Positions 52,859 to 62,642 are shown, numbered from the stretch's first letter. The stretch is 64,000 nucleotides of DNA from Streptomyces antimycoticus (GCF_005405925.1 NZ_BJHV01000001.1:8928001-8992000); one strand, 5' to 3'. Notes: a model not told the origin generated them from the sequence alone. Made by a program: numbers and translations.

Positions 52859-54969
52859 ATGACCAGGCATGACCGTGTTGACCAGGAGGACGAGGCGGGT
52901 ATCGGCAGTATGGCGACCGCCCCGGGAGGAGTGCTCGATCTGCTGCGGGTCGCCGCCGTGGCGCTGGACGTCGAGGGGCGGATCGCTCTGTGGAGCCCGG
53001 AGGCTGAACAACTGTTCGGTTACCGCGCGGCCGAGGCGCTGGGGCGTCGCGCGGACAAGCTGCTGGTCCACCCGAAGGACCGGCGCGCGGCCGTGGAGCT
53101 GTTCGCGCGCGTACGGGCGGGCGACACCTGGGCCGGCGTCTTCCCGGTCCGCCGCCCGGACGGCTCCACCCTGAAGGTGGAGTTCCGCACCATGGGCCTG
53201 CGCGACGCCCACGGCGAGGGCTACGCGCTGGGGCTGGCCGCCGACGAGGGGACCGTACGGCGGCTGGAGACCGATCTGGCCGTATCCGGCTTCCTGATCG
53301 GACAGTCGCCGGTGGGGCTCGCGGTGTTCGACACCGAGCTGCGCTGGCTGCGCGCCAACCCGGCCCTGCAGCAGATGAACTCCATCACCGAGCCCCAGGT
53401 GCGCGGTCTCCGCGTCGGGGAGGCGCTGCCGGGGCTCGACAGCGAGGTCATCGAGGCCGCGATGCGGCATGTGCTGGAGTCCGGGGAACCGCTGCTGGAC
53501 CAGCAGAGCGTCGGCCGGACCCCCGCCGACCCCGACCATGACCACGCCTGGTCGGAGTCGTACTACCGACTGGAGGACCCCAGCGGCCGGATCCTGGGCG
53601 TCGCCGTCTCCATCATGGACATCTCCCGGCGCCACCGGGAGACCAGCGAGATCGCCGAGGCGCGCGAGCGGCTGGCCGTGATCGCCGACGCGAGCGTCCG
53701 CGTCGGCACCACGCTGGATCTGCGCCAGACCGCCCAGGAGCTGGCCGATGTGACCGTGCCCCGGCTCGCCGACCTCGCGGCCGTCGACGTCCTGGACTCC
53801 GTGGTGCACCGCGAGGCCACGCCCCGGGTGTGGACCGACGGCTCCGCCCGCTTCCGGGCGCTCGCCGTCGCCGCCGGCTACCCCACCGACGCCGTCCACG
53901 CGGCGGACCCGGTCGGCGAGATCGCCCGTTACGACCCCACCCGGCTGATCACCCAGTGCGTCCGCGAGGCCCGGCCGATCCTGGTGCCGCACGTGACCGA
54001 GCAGGACGTACGGCGGATCGCCCGGGACGACGACGCCGCGCGGGTGCTGCTGCGCGAGGGCGTGCACTCGTACATCGCCGCCCCGCTGATCGCCCGCGGC
54101 AGTGTGCTCGGCACCCTCAGCCTGCACCGCACCATCAACCCCAGGCCGTTCGACGAGGAGGACCTCACCCTCGCCTGCGAACTGGCCATCCGCGCTGCCC
54201 TGTGCATCGACAACGCCCGGCTCTACGCCCGCGAACGCGACGCCGCGCTCACCCTCCAGCGCAGCCTGCTCTCCCAGCAGCCACGCGACCTGGACGGCCT
54301 GGAGATCGCCTCCCGGTATCTGCCCGCGGTCAGCGCCGCCGGCGGCGACTGGTTCGATGTGCTGCCGCTCCCGGACGGCAGGGTCGGGCTGGTGGTCGGC
54401 GACGTCATGGGCAAGGGCATCCACGCCGCGGCGATCATGGGCCAGCTGCGCACCGCCACCCGGGCCTTCTCCCGGCTCGATCTGCCCCGGCCCAGGTGCT
54501 GTGTCATCTCGACGAGATCACGCTCAGCCTGGGGGAGTCCATCGCCACCTGTCTCTACGCGGTCTGCGATCCGCGCACCGGGCGGTGCGAGATGTCCACC
54601 GCCGGCCATCTGCCGCCGGTGCTGGTGCAGCCCGGCGGCGACGCCGAGCTCATCGACATCCCCACCGGCGCCCCGCTGGGCGTCGGCGGCGTCCCCTTCG
54701 CCTCGGTGGAGCGGGAGCTGGCCGAGGGGGCGCTGCTGGCCCTGTTCACCGACGGCCTGGTGGAAAAGCGCCATCAGTCCCTCGACGTCGGACTGCACAC
54801 CCTGGTCCAGTTGCTGCGCCGCCACCAGGGCCCGCTGGAGCGGATCTGCGACCAGGTGCTGGCCGCGCTGCACGGGGCGCCGGACGACGATGTGGCCCTG
54901 CTACTGGCCCGGCTGCGCCGCCCTCGCCTGCCGGAGAAGACGTCCGTGGTTACCGTGGAAAGTGGCTGA
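52859..54969 (+). pseudogene. PAS-PAS-GAF-SpoIIE protein phosphatase, frameshifted
   Basis: Residues 20-120 and 135-250 are PAS domains (LFGYRAAEALGRRADKLLVH and IGQSPVGLAVFDTELRWLRA). A GAF domain follows (GVHSYIAAPLIARGSVLGTL), then a PP2C/SpoIIE domain starting AGGDWFDVLPLPDGR with VVGDVMGKG. The frame breaks in the CCCC run at 54485-54488; the rest (HLDEITLSLGES, STAGHLPPVLVQPGG, FTDGLVEKR, DDDVALLLARL) is intact in the next frame to 54969. One C restores 703 residues with all PP2C Asp residues. It probably dephosphorylates an anti-sigma antagonist. Confidence 0.83.
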
Positions 54970-55017
54970 AGAAGGGCCGACACGGCACCCACCCCCATCG
55001 ATGAAACGACGTCCCGG

Positions 55018-56142
55018 ATGGCTCAGCTCGCCCGCCGCTTCACCGTAGTGACCGCCCTGGTGGCCGTCGCCCTGGGGACCACGGCCTCCCTCGCCGGTGC
55101 CGCGGAGCCGGGCCCCAGGCCCACCCCCAAGGTCGCGGTCATCGGCACCGGCGGCACCATCGCGGGCGTCAGCAAGTCCAAGGTGTCCTTCGACGATTAC
55201 GAGGCGGGGAAGCTCCGGGTCTCCCGGCTGGTGAACGACCTCAGGCCCGAGGTGAACCGGATCGCGGATGTGACCACCCAGCAGTTCGGCAACAAGGACT
55301 CCAACAACTACACGATCCCCGAGTACCGCCGGCTCACCGCCGCCGTCGACCACGCCCTGAAGTTCAACGACGGGGTGGTGGTGACCACCGGCACCGACAC
55401 CATGGAGGAGTTCGCGTACTGGCTGGACCTGACCGTGCGCAGCGACAAGCCCGTGGTGCTCACCGGCTCCATGCGGCCCTGGACGGTGATCGGCTCCGAC
55501 GCCCCGGCCAACCTCTACAACGCGATCCACCTCGCCGCCAGCGGGCGCACCACCTGCTTCGGCGCCGTGGTGATGCTCAACGACCAGATCCACGCCGCGC
55601 GCGAGGTGCGCAAGTCCGACACCCTGCGGCTGAACGCCTTCAGCAGCGGCAGCAGCGGAGAACTCGGCGTCATCGACCAGAACCACATCCGCGTCAACCG
55701 CGCGCCCGCCCGGGTCGAGCAGTGCGGCAAGCCCGCCTGGAAGACCCCGTTCGACCTCGACCGGATCGCCCGGCGGCCACTGCCCAAGGTCGACATCGCC
55801 TACAGCTACCAGGGCGCCGGACCCCAGGCCATCAAGGCGTTCGCCGACGCCGGGGCGGCCGGGATCGTCACCGCGGGCACCGGGGCGGGCGGCCTCTCCC
55901 CGGCCATGACCGAGGCCCGGGACGACGCCGTCAAGAACGGGGTGGTCATGGTCTCCGCCTCGCGCACCGGCTCCGGCTCGGTCTACGACCCCGATGTCCA
56001 CGGCGTCATCGGCGCCCAGGACCTGACCCCGCAAAAGGCCCGGCTGCTGCTGCTCCTCTCGCTCGCCACCACCCACAACGAACACCGGATCCAGACGTGG
56101 TTCCACACCCTGGGCACCGGCCAGTTCACCGCCCGTCGTTAG
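55018..56142 (+). CDS. secreted type II L-asparaginase
   Basis: 374 residues. A signal peptide (FTVVTALVAVALGTTASLAG then AAEPGP) precedes an asparaginase fold. VIGTGGTIAGVSKSK holds the first catalytic Thr. VVVTTGTDTMEEFAYWL contains the second Thr-Asp pair (T126, D127), and the AREVRKSDT region supplies the Lys. SMRPWTVIGSDAPANLYNAI is also typical. Export and the high-affinity type suggest uptake of amide nitrogen outside the cell. It follows the phosphatase after 48 bases, and its stop overlaps that of the convergent GlxA-type gene by four bases. Confidence 0.94.
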   Translation: MAQLARRFTVVTALVAVALGTTASLAGAAEPGPRPTPKVAVIGTGGTIAGVSKSKVSFDDYEAGKLRVSRLVNDLRPEVNRIADVTTQQFGNKDSNNYTIPEYRRLTAAVDHALKFNDGVVVTTGTDTMEEFAYWLDLTVRSDKPVVLTGSMRPWTVIGSDAPANLYNAIHLAASGRTTCFGAVVMLNDQIHAAREVRKSDTLRLNAFSSGSSGELGVIDQNHIRVNRAPARVEQCGKPAWKTPFDLDRIARRPLPKVDIAYSYQGAGPQAIKAFADAGAAGIVTAGTGAGGLSPAMTEARDDAVKNGVVMVSASRTGSGSVYDPDVHGVIGAQDLTPQKARLLLLLSLATTHNEHRIQTWFHTLGTGQFTARR

Positions 56143-57134
56143 AGAGCGGCGGCGCTGCCCCGGAAGGTGGAGCGGTAGGCGCTCGGTGACACCCCGAGGG
56201 CGGCGTGCAGATGCTGCCGCAGCGAGGCGGCGGTACCGAAGCCCGCGTCGGCCGCGATCCGGTCCACCGGCAGATCGGTCTCCTCCAGCAGCTGCCGGGC
56301 GCGCTCGAGGCGCTGCTGGGTCAGCCACTGCACCGGGGTCATCCCCACCTCCTCGCGGAACCGCCGGGAGAAGGTCCGTACGCTCATCGACTCCCGCTCG
56401 GCCAGCTCCCGCAGGGTCGGCGGACGGTCGAGCCGGGTCAGCGCCCAGGCGCGGGCCGCGCCGGTGGAGCCCCCGCGCTGCTCCGGCACCGGCCGCCGGA
56501 TGAACTGCGCCTGGCCGCCGTCGCGATGCGGGGCCACGACCGAACCGCGGGCGACCTCGCCGGCCACCGCCAGGCCGTGGTCGCACCGGATCATATGCAG
56601 GATCAGATCGATACCGGCGGCGTCCCCGGCCGAGGTCAGCACCTCGCCCTCGTCCGCGTAGAGGACGTCCGGGTCGAGCGCGACGGCCGGGAACAGCTCC
56701 CGGAACCGGTCGACCTCCTGCCAGTGGGTCGTCGCGCGGCGGCCGTCCAGCAGCCCCGAGGCCGCCAGCACGAACGCCCCCGTGCAGATCGAGGCGATCC
56801 GGGCGCCGGGGCGGATCCGGGCGAAGGCGCCGGTGAGCGGGGCACCCAGACGACCCTCGGTCTGGGGCTCGTCCGGTTCGTTGGCGGCCGGGACGAGCAC
56901 GGTGTCGGCCTCGGCCAGCGCGTCCGGACCATGCGCGACCCGCATCGTGACATCGGAGTCGGTGCGCACCTCACCGGGGACCAGTGCGCAGGTCACCACC
57001 TCGTACAGCGGCTCGCCGGCGGCCGATACGGCCCGGCCGAACAGCCGGTGCGCCATGCCCAGCTCGAACGGCAGCAGACCGTGGCGCACCAGCACCGCCA
57101 CCCGATGGCGGCCGGGATGAACGAAGACGGACAT
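56139..57134 (-). CDS. GlxA-family AraC regulator with DJ-1/PfpI domain
   Basis: 331 residues. The N-terminal DJ-1/PfpI-like domain (1-185) includes VLVRHGLLPFELGMAHRLFG and ASICTGAFVLAASGLLDGRR, where the nucleophile-elbow Cys is kept. The C-terminal AraC HTH pair (about 230-325) contains ESMSVRTFSRRFREEVGMTP and AADAGFGTAASLRQHLHAAL. Such regulators respond to small metabolites, often nitrogen or aldehyde related. The ATG at 57134 is the natural start; the frame upstream belongs to the antisense of ligD. Confidence 0.91.
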   Translation of the reverse strand: MSVFVHPGRHRVAVLVRHGLLPFELGMAHRLFGRAVSAAGEPLYEVVTCALVPGEVRTDSDVTMRVAHGPDALAEADTVLVPAANEPDEPQTEGRLGAPLTGAFARIRPGARIASICTGAFVLAASGLLDGRRATTHWQEVDRFRELFPAVALDPDVLYADEGEVLTSAGDAAGIDLILHMIRCDHGLAVAGEVARGSVVAPHRDGGQAQFIRRPVPEQRGGSTGAARAWALTRLDRPPTLRELAERESMSVRTFSRRFREEVGMTPVQWLTQQRLERARQLLEETDLPVDRIAADAGFGTAASLRQHLHAALGVSPSAYRSTFRGSAAAL

Positions 57135-57168
57135 GGCGCGATTCTCGCGGCCGCTGAGGATCCGGCCA

Positions 57169-58173
57169 TCACTCCTTGGCCCGGCTCGGCTGCACCCGCT
57201 TCGGCTCGCCCGCCATCTTCGGATGCTCCGGCGGATAGGGGAGGTCGCCGAGCCCATGCTCCTGCTCGTCCCGCGTGGCCAGCTCCAGCGCGGACTCCAG
57301 GCGGAAGGCGTGCTCGTCCATGTCCGCGTGCACATCGCCCAGCTCGCGGTAGCGCACTGGCATGGTGGCCAGGTCGAAGTCGCGCGGCCGGGCGTCGGGG
57401 ACCTCCTCCCAGCGCAGCGGCGCGGAGACCGGGGCATGGGGGCGGGGGCGTACCGAGTAGGCGCTGGCGATGGTGCGGTCCCGGGCGGTCTGGTTGTAGT
57501 CCACGAAGATCTTCCGGCCCCGCTCCTCCTTCCACCACTTGGTGGTCACCCGCTCCGGATCCCGCCGCTCCAGCTCCCGCGCGATCGCGATCGCGGACCG
57601 CCGCACCTGCGTGAAGGTCCACTCCGGCGCGATCGGGACGAAGACGTGCAGCCCCCGCCCGCCCGAGGTCTTGGGCCACCCCCGCAGCCCCAGCCCGTCC
57701 AGCACCTCGCGCAGCTCCTGCGCGGCCCGCAGCGCGTCCTCGTAGTCGGTGCCCGGCTGGGGGTCGAGGTCGATCCGCAGCTCATCGGGGTGTTCGGTGT
57801 CCCCGCGCCGCACCGGCCAGGGATGGAAGGTCAGGCTCCCCAGATTCGCCGCCCACACCACGGCCGCCGTCTCGGTGGGGCAGATCTCGTCCGCGTGCCG
57901 CCCGCTGGGGAAGGAGATACGGCCGGTCGGAATCCACTCCGGGAGGTTCTTCGGGGCCCGCTTCTGGAAGAACGACTCCCCGTCGACCCCGTCCGGATAG
58001 CGCTCCAGCGTCGTCGGCCGGTCCCGCAGCGCCCGCAGCGCGCCCTCGCCGACCGCCAGGTAGTAGCGGGCGAGGTCCAGCTTGGTGAACCCGCGCTCCG
58101 GGAAGTACACCTTCCCGGGGTTGGTCACCCGCACCGTGCGACCGCCGACCGTGAGCTCCACCGACTCTGCCAT
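57169..58173 (-). CDS. ligD: LigD-type NHEJ DNA polymerase/primase
   Basis: 334 residues, a stand-alone archaeo-eukaryotic-primase-type polymerase domain. TNPGKVYFPERGFTKLDLARYY opens it, ERYPDGVDGESFFQKRAP binds the 5' phosphate end, and ELRIDLDPQPGTDY carries the two metal Asp residues. KTSGGRGLHVFVPI and YNQTARDRTIASAYSVRPRP complete the site. It fills gaps with ribonucleotides during non-homologous end joining. It is divergent from an ATP-dependent ligase with 78 bases between. No ku gene is in the window. Confidence 0.93.
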   Translation of the reverse strand: MAESVELTVGGRTVRVTNPGKVYFPERGFTKLDLARYYLAVGEGALRALRDRPTTLERYPDGVDGESFFQKRAPKNLPEWIPTGRISFPSGRHADEICPTETAAVVWAANLGSLTFHPWPVRRGDTEHPDELRIDLDPQPGTDYEDALRAAQELREVLDGLGLRGWPKTSGGRGLHVFVPIAPEWTFTQVRRSAIAIARELERRDPERVTTKWWKEERGRKIFVDYNQTARDRTIASAYSVRPRPHAPVSAPLRWEEVPDARPRDFDLATMPVRYRELGDVHADMDEHAFRLESALELATRDEQEHGLGDLPYPPEHPKMAGEPKRVQPSRAKE

Positions 58174-58251
58174 ACGGCCACGCTAGGCCCGCCCGCCCGA
58201 GGCCGCCTCCCGGCGGGCGCGCGGTCCGTCACAGGAGCACAATCGGACATC

Positions 58252-59328
58252 ATGGACCTTCCGGTGATGCCTCCCGTCGAGCCGATGCTGGCCAAGGCCG
58301 TGGCCACGATCCCGCCCGGTATGCGTTACGAGGGCAAATGGGACGGCTTCCGGGCCATCGTCTTCCGCGACGGGGACGAGATCGAGATCAGCAGCCGCAC
58401 CACCAAGCCGCTCACCCGCTACTTCCCCGAGCTGGCCGAGGCGCTGCTCGCCAACCTGCCGCCGCGCTGCGTCCTGGACGGCGAGATCGTCATCGTGCGC
58501 GGCGGACGGCTGGACTTCGACGCCCTGCTGGAGCGGATCCACCCCGCCGACTCCCGGGTGCGGATGCTGGCCAAGAACACGCCGGCCGGCTTCGTCGCCT
58601 TCGACATCCTCGCCCTCGGCGACGCCTCACTCATGGAAGTCCCGCTCAGCGAGCGCCGCGAGGCACTGACCGAGGCGCTGCGCGACGCCGCGGACCCCGT
58701 GCACCTCGCCCCCTGCACCGACGATCTCGACGTGGCCCGGCAGTGGTTCGAGCAGTACGAGGGGGCGGGGCTCGACGGCGTCGTGGCCAAGAGCCCCGAC
58801 CAGCGCTACCGCCCCGGCGAGCGCGTGATGGTCAAGGTCAAGCACGAGCGGACCGCGGACTGTGTGGTGGCGGGGTACCGCGTCCACAAGTCCGGCCAGG
58901 GCGTGGGCTCGCTGCTGCTCGGCCTGTACGACGCCGCCGGCAAGCTCCAGCACGTGGGCGTCAGCGCGGCCTTCACCGCGCGCCGCCGCCAGGAGCTGCT
59001 GGCCGAGCTGGAGCCGCTGGCCATGGAGACCGTCGAAGGCCACCCCTGGGCCGACTGGGCGCGCGAGGAGGCCCATGCCGCGGGCCGGATGCCGGGCGCG
59101 CCCAGCCGCTGGACCGGGGTCAAGGATCTGTCGTGGCTGCCGCTGCGCCCGGAGCGGGTGTGCGAGGTGGCCTACGACCACATGCAGAGCGGCCGCTTCC
59201 GGCACACCGCCCGCTTCCGGCGCTGGCGGCCGGACCGGGAGCCCGGGCAGTGCACCTACGAACAGCTCGAGGAGCCGGTCTCCTACGATCTGCGCCAGGT
59301 GCTGGGGTCGTCCGCCGCGGACGCGTAG
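58252..59328 (+). CDS. ATP-dependent DNA ligase, LigC-type
   Basis: 358 residues. Motif I with the adenylated Lys is YEGKWDGFRAIVFR at about residues 25-38. Motif III is FVAFDILALG, motif IV GLDGVVAKSPDQRY and motif V VMVKVKHERTADCVVAGYR. The OB-fold domain fills the C-terminal third. It belongs to the LigC-like ligases associated with NHEJ-type or alternative excision repair. The ATG at 58252 or the ATG at 58267 may be the start. It pairs with the divergent LigD-type polymerase. Confidence 0.92.
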   Translation: MDLPVMPPVEPMLAKAVATIPPGMRYEGKWDGFRAIVFRDGDEIEISSRTTKPLTRYFPELAEALLANLPPRCVLDGEIVIVRGGRLDFDALLERIHPADSRVRMLAKNTPAGFVAFDILALGDASLMEVPLSERREALTEALRDAADPVHLAPCTDDLDVARQWFEQYEGAGLDGVVAKSPDQRYRPGERVMVKVKHERTADCVVAGYRVHKSGQGVGSLLLGLYDAAGKLQHVGVSAAFTARRRQELLAELEPLAMETVEGHPWADWAREEAHAAGRMPGAPSRWTGVKDLSWLPLRPERVCEVAYDHMQSGRFRHTARFRRWRPDREPGQCTYEQLEEPVSYDLRQVLGSSAADA

Positions 59329-59383
59329 CGGTTGCTGCCACCCTTGCCGCCGTCCGCCACCGTTCGGTCCGTCGTTCGGTCCG

Positions 59384-60052
59384 TCACCGCTTGCCGCCCC
59401 GGGCCGAGTGCCTGGCCATCCGTGCGAACCAGTCACGCGCGGCCTCGGCGGCCTCCTCCAGCGTTCCGGGCTCCTCGAACAGATGGCTCGCGCCGGGCAC
59501 CACATGGATCTCGTGCGGGGCGACGAGCATGGCGGCCGCCTGCTGATTGAGCCGCAGCACCTCGTGGTCGTCACCGCCCACGATCAGCAGCACCGGCGCC
59601 CGCACCCGGTTCAGCGCACCGCCCGCGAGATCGGGCCGGCCGCCGCGGGAGACCACGGCCGCCGTCCGCTCCGGCCGCTCCGCGGCGGCCGTCAGCGCCG
59701 CCGCCGCGCCCGTACTGGCGCCGAACAGCCCCACCGGCAGCGCCGAGGTGGCCGGATGCTCGCCGAGCCAGTTCACCGCGGCCACCAGCCGCCGGCCCAG
59801 CAGCGGGATGTCGAAGCGCAGTTCGGCGGTGATCGCGTCCACCCGCTCCTCGGCGTCGGTGAGCAGGTCGAACAGCAGGGTGGCCAGATCCGCGTCCTGC
59901 AGCACCCGGGCCACCGCGCGATTGCGCGGGCTGTGCCGGGAGCTGCCGCTGCCGTGGGCGAACGCGACGACACCGATGGGCTGGTCGGGAAGGGCCAGAT
60001 CGCCCACGAGCATGGCGTCGTCCGCGGCGATACGGGCGGTCTCGGAGCGCAT
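59384..60052 (-). CDS. alpha/beta hydrolase, dienelactone-hydrolase-like
   Basis: 222 residues. VAFAHGSGSSRHSPRNRAVA is the oxyanion/His-Gly loop. The nucleophile is the Ser in VGLFGASTGAAAAL, the Asp is in VGGDDHEVLRL and the His is in VPGASHLFEEPG. The family is usually encoded beside phosphoribosyltransferases and is of unknown substrate. It is cytoplasmic. It converges on the ligase; the 55-base gap holds a tandem GTTCGGTCCGTC duplication (about 59363-59386). Confidence 0.89.
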   Translation of the reverse strand: MRSETARIAADDAMLVGDLALPDQPIGVVAFAHGSGSSRHSPRNRAVARVLQDADLATLLFDLLTDAEERVDAITAELRFDIPLLGRRLVAAVNWLGEHPATSALPVGLFGASTGAAAALTAAAERPERTAAVVSRGGRPDLAGGALNRVRAPVLLIVGGDDHEVLRLNQQAAAMLVAPHEIHVVPGASHLFEEPGTLEEAAEAARDWFARMARHSARGGKR

Positions 60053-60093
60053 CGGCCACCTCCTGGCGGGGGTTGCGGGGGCTGGTGCTGCGG

Positions 60094-60879
60094 CTAGGTG
60101 TAGGCCATGAGCCCTTGCCGCAGCTCGCTGTAGAGCCGGGAGAGCCTGCGGGATATGTGCATCTGCGAGAAGCCCAGGATCTCACCGATCTGACTCTGCG
60201 AAAGCCCGGCGAAGAACCGCAGATAGAGGACGTAGCGGTCCTGCTCCGACAGTTCGGCGATCAGCACCCGCAGCGCCTCGCGGTTGACGACGCGTTCGAT
60301 CGCGGCGTCGTCCGCGCCCACCGTCTCGGCGAGCAGCCGCTCCTCGGCGCCCTGGACCGCGGCGTTGAGGGACAGCGGGGTGCAGGAGGCGCTGGCCTCC
60401 AGACCCGCCTTCACATCCTCCTGGGGCATACCGGTGCGGAGGCAGATCTCATGGATGGTGGGGGTGCGCCCGCCGAGCTCCTGCTCCAGCGCGTCGCGCG
60501 CGGAGCGGGTGCGGGAGCGGACCTCCTGGATGTTGCGGGGGATGTGCAGCGTCCACAGATAGTCGCGGAAGTGGCGCTTGAGCTCACCGGTGATGACGGG
60601 GATCGCATAGGAGGGGAAGGCATGCCCGAGGTCGGGGTCGTAGCGGTCGACGGCCTTCACCAGGGCCAGCGAGGCGACCTGGGTGAGGTCCTCCATGTTC
60701 TCGCCCTTGTTGCGGAAGCGCAGCGCCAGGCGTTTGGCGACGGGCAGCCAGGCGCAGATGATCGCCTCGCGCAGCGCGTCGCGCTCAGGTCCGGACGGGA
60801 GCCGGGACAGACGCAGGAAGGCACCGCCGGTGTCGGGAGTGTCGTCATGGCGTCGTTGGCGAGTCGCGGTTGCTGACAT
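60094..60879 (-). CDS. SigB/SigF-family alternative sigma factor
   Basis: 261 residues from ATG 60879 (GGAGG nine bases up). Region 2 is LRFRNKGENMEDLTQVASLA and YDPDLGHAFPSYAIPVITGE, region 3 includes TPTIHEICLRTGM, and region 4 is YVLYLRFFAGLSQSQIGEIL with FSQMHISRRLSRL. It is one of the SigB-type stress sigma factors of Streptomyces, normally held by an RsbW-like anti-sigma protein. Two RsbW-like genes occur in this window, but neither is adjacent. The divergent DNA glycosylase gene has a SigB-consensus promoter, so it is a likely target. Confidence 0.94.
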   Translation of the reverse strand: MSATATRQRRHDDTPDTGGAFLRLSRLPSGPERDALREAIICAWLPVAKRLALRFRNKGENMEDLTQVASLALVKAVDRYDPDLGHAFPSYAIPVITGELKRHFRDYLWTLHIPRNIQEVRSRTRSARDALEQELGGRTPTIHEICLRTGMPQEDVKAGLEASASCTPLSLNAAVQGAEERLLAETVGADDAAIERVVNREALRVLIAELSEQDRYVLYLRFFAGLSQSQIGEILGFSQMHISRRLSRLYSELRQGLMAYT

Positions 60880-61006
60880 GGTCACTCGCCTCCGTGTTCC
60901 GATGTCACGGCGGTTCGCCACCAGATTCGCATGCGCCCTAACACCTCGCAATTCGGCCAAATTGGTGATGGTGTGCACGCCTTTGGGTGGTATGCGTGTT
61001 TCATCT

Positions 61007-61032
61007 GGTTCGTTCCGATGGTGGCGGGGTAT
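61007..61032 (+). promoter_or_regulatory. SigB-type promoter before the DNA glycosylase gene
   Basis: GGTT (61007-61010), a 16-base spacer and GGGTAT (61027-61032) match the Streptomyces SigB consensus GNNT-N14-16-GGGTA[C/T]. Transcription would start only two to three bases before the ATG at 61042, so the message would be nearly leaderless. A SigB-family gene lies directly on the other side. Confidence 0.6.
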
Positions 61033-61041
61033 GGCCAGGGG

Positions 61042-61626
61042 ATGAACACACGTCTTCGTCTCGCCCAGCAGCCCGAGGCGGACGCCCTGCTCGAGCGTGA
61101 CCCACTGGCCCTGATGATCGGGATGCTGCTCGATCAGCAGGTGCCCATGGAGTGGGCGTTCTCCGGTCCGTACACCATCGCGGGGCGTCTGGGCGGGGAC
61201 CGGCTGGACGCCCAGGAGATCGCCGCCCACGACCCCGAGGGATTCGCCGCGCTGCTGTCGGAGAAGCCCGCCGTGCATCGCTACCCGGGCGCGATGGCCG
61301 GGCGCATCCAGCAGCTGTGCGGGTATCTGGCCGAGCACTACGACGGCGACCCGACCGCCATGTGGCGCGATGCCCCCTCCGGTGCGGAACTGCTCCGGCG
61401 GCTGAACGAACTACCGGGTTTCGGCAAGCAGAAGGCGCAGATCTTCCTCGCGCTGCTGGGCAAGCGGCTCGGGGTGCGGCCCAAGGGCTGGCGCGAGGCC
61501 GCCGGGTCCTACGGCGAGGAGGGCGCGTATCGCTCGGTGGCCGACATCACCGGACCCGAGTCGCTGGACAAGGTCCGTGCCCACAAGCAGGAGCTCAAGC
61601 GGCAGGCCAAGCAGGCCAAGGGCTGA
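61042..61626 (+). CDS. HhH-GPD-type base excision DNA repair protein
   Basis: 194 residues. The N-terminus LALMIGMLLDQQVPMEWAFS gives the DQQ core seen in HhH-GPD glycosylases. LRRLNELPGFGKQKAQIFLA is the helix-hairpin-helix, followed by LLGKRLGVRPKGW. No canonical catalytic Asp is evident at the expected place, which is typical of this short actinobacterial subfamily, so activity is unproven. The ATG at 61042 fits the family; the longer frame upstream is unlikely because it would include the promoter. Confidence 0.85.
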   Translation: MNTRLRLAQQPEADALLERDPLALMIGMLLDQQVPMEWAFSGPYTIAGRLGGDRLDAQEIAAHDPEGFAALLSEKPAVHRYPGAMAGRIQQLCGYLAEHYDGDPTAMWRDAPSGAELLRRLNELPGFGKQKAQIFLALLGKRLGVRPKGWREAAGSYGEEGAYRSVADITGPESLDKVRAHKQELKRQAKQAKG

Positions 61627-61673
61627 GCAAGGGGCTGAGCGGGAGTCTTCTTGGCAGTGCCGGGTTTCAGGCT

Positions 61674-62642
61674 TCAGGCAGTGCCCAGCGCGTCCCGCAG
61701 GGTGTCCACGGCCAGGGTGAGCGCGGCCCGGGCGGCCCGTGTGTCGCGGAGCGCGTCGAGCATCAGGAAGTCATGGATGATCCCCTGCATCCGCAGGGCG
61801 GTGACCGGCACCCCGGCCTCCCGCAGCTTGGCCGCGTACGCCTCGCCCTCGTCGCGCAGCACATCCGCCTCGCCGGTGATGACGAGGGCGGGCGGCAGCC
61901 CGGCGAGCTGGTCGGGGGCGGCGCGCAGCGGCGAGGCGGTGATCTCGGAGCGGTGCGCCGGGTCGGTCGTGTACTGGTCCCAGAACCACTTCATCGCCTC
62001 ACGGGTGAGGAAGTAGCCCTCGGCGAACTCCTCGTAGGAGCCGGTGTCGAAGGCGGCGTTGGTCACCGGGTAGAAGAGCACCTGCCGTACCAGCGACAGA
62101 TCGCCGCGCTCCTTGGCGAGCAGGGTGAGGGCGATGGCCAGGTTGCCGCCCACCGAGTCCCCGGCCACCGCGATCCGGGAGGCGTCGAGCCCCGCCCCCT
62201 CACCATGGGCCACGATCCACTGACCCACGGCGTAGCTCTGCTCAAGCGCCACCGGGTAGTGGGCCTCGGGGGAGAGGTCGTACTCGGGGAAGACGACCGC
62301 GGCGCCCACTCGGACCGCCAGCTCCCGGACCAGCCGGTCATGGGTGTGGGCGTTGCCGAAAACCCAGCCCGCGCCGTGGATGTAGAGAATCACCGGAAGG
62401 GTGCCGACGGCCTTCGGAGGGCGGACGATCCGCGCCTGGACGCCGCCCGCCGGGATGCCGCCGACGCTGATCCACTCCTCGTCCACCTCCGGCTTGGGCA
62501 CCTCGCCGGACTGCACCTCGTCGAGCGTGCGACGGCCCTCCGCGGGCGTCATCTGGTACGGATAGGGCGGTTTGGCGGTGGCCTCGGCGAACGCCGCGGC
62601 GGCGGGTTCGAGGACGGGCCGGGCCGGAGCGGTGATGGACAT
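61674..62642 (-). CDS. alpha/beta hydrolase of the HSL/GDXG esterase family
   Basis: 322 residues from ATG 62642 with AAGGAG upstream. The oxyanion motif is LYIHGAGWVFG (HGAG instead of HGGG), the nucleophile is the Ser in VAGDSVGGNLA, the Asp is in ITGEADVLRDEGE and the His is in GIIHDFLML. The family hydrolyses short-chain esters such as acetates. The 70 N-terminal residues form the cap. There is no signal peptide. The upstream Pro-rich gene is separated by a strong hairpin. Confidence 0.9.
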   Translation of the reverse strand: MSITAPARPVLEPAAAAFAEATAKPPYPYQMTPAEGRRTLDEVQSGEVPKPEVDEEWISVGGIPAGGVQARIVRPPKAVGTLPVILYIHGAGWVFGNAHTHDRLVRELAVRVGAAVVFPEYDLSPEAHYPVALEQSYAVGQWIVAHGEGAGLDASRIAVAGDSVGGNLAIALTLLAKERGDLSLVRQVLFYPVTNAAFDTGSYEEFAEGYFLTREAMKWFWDQYTTDPAHRSEITASPLRAAPDQLAGLPPALVITGEADVLRDEGEAYAAKLREAGVPVTALRMQGIIHDFLMLDALRDTRAARAALTLAVDTLRDALGTA

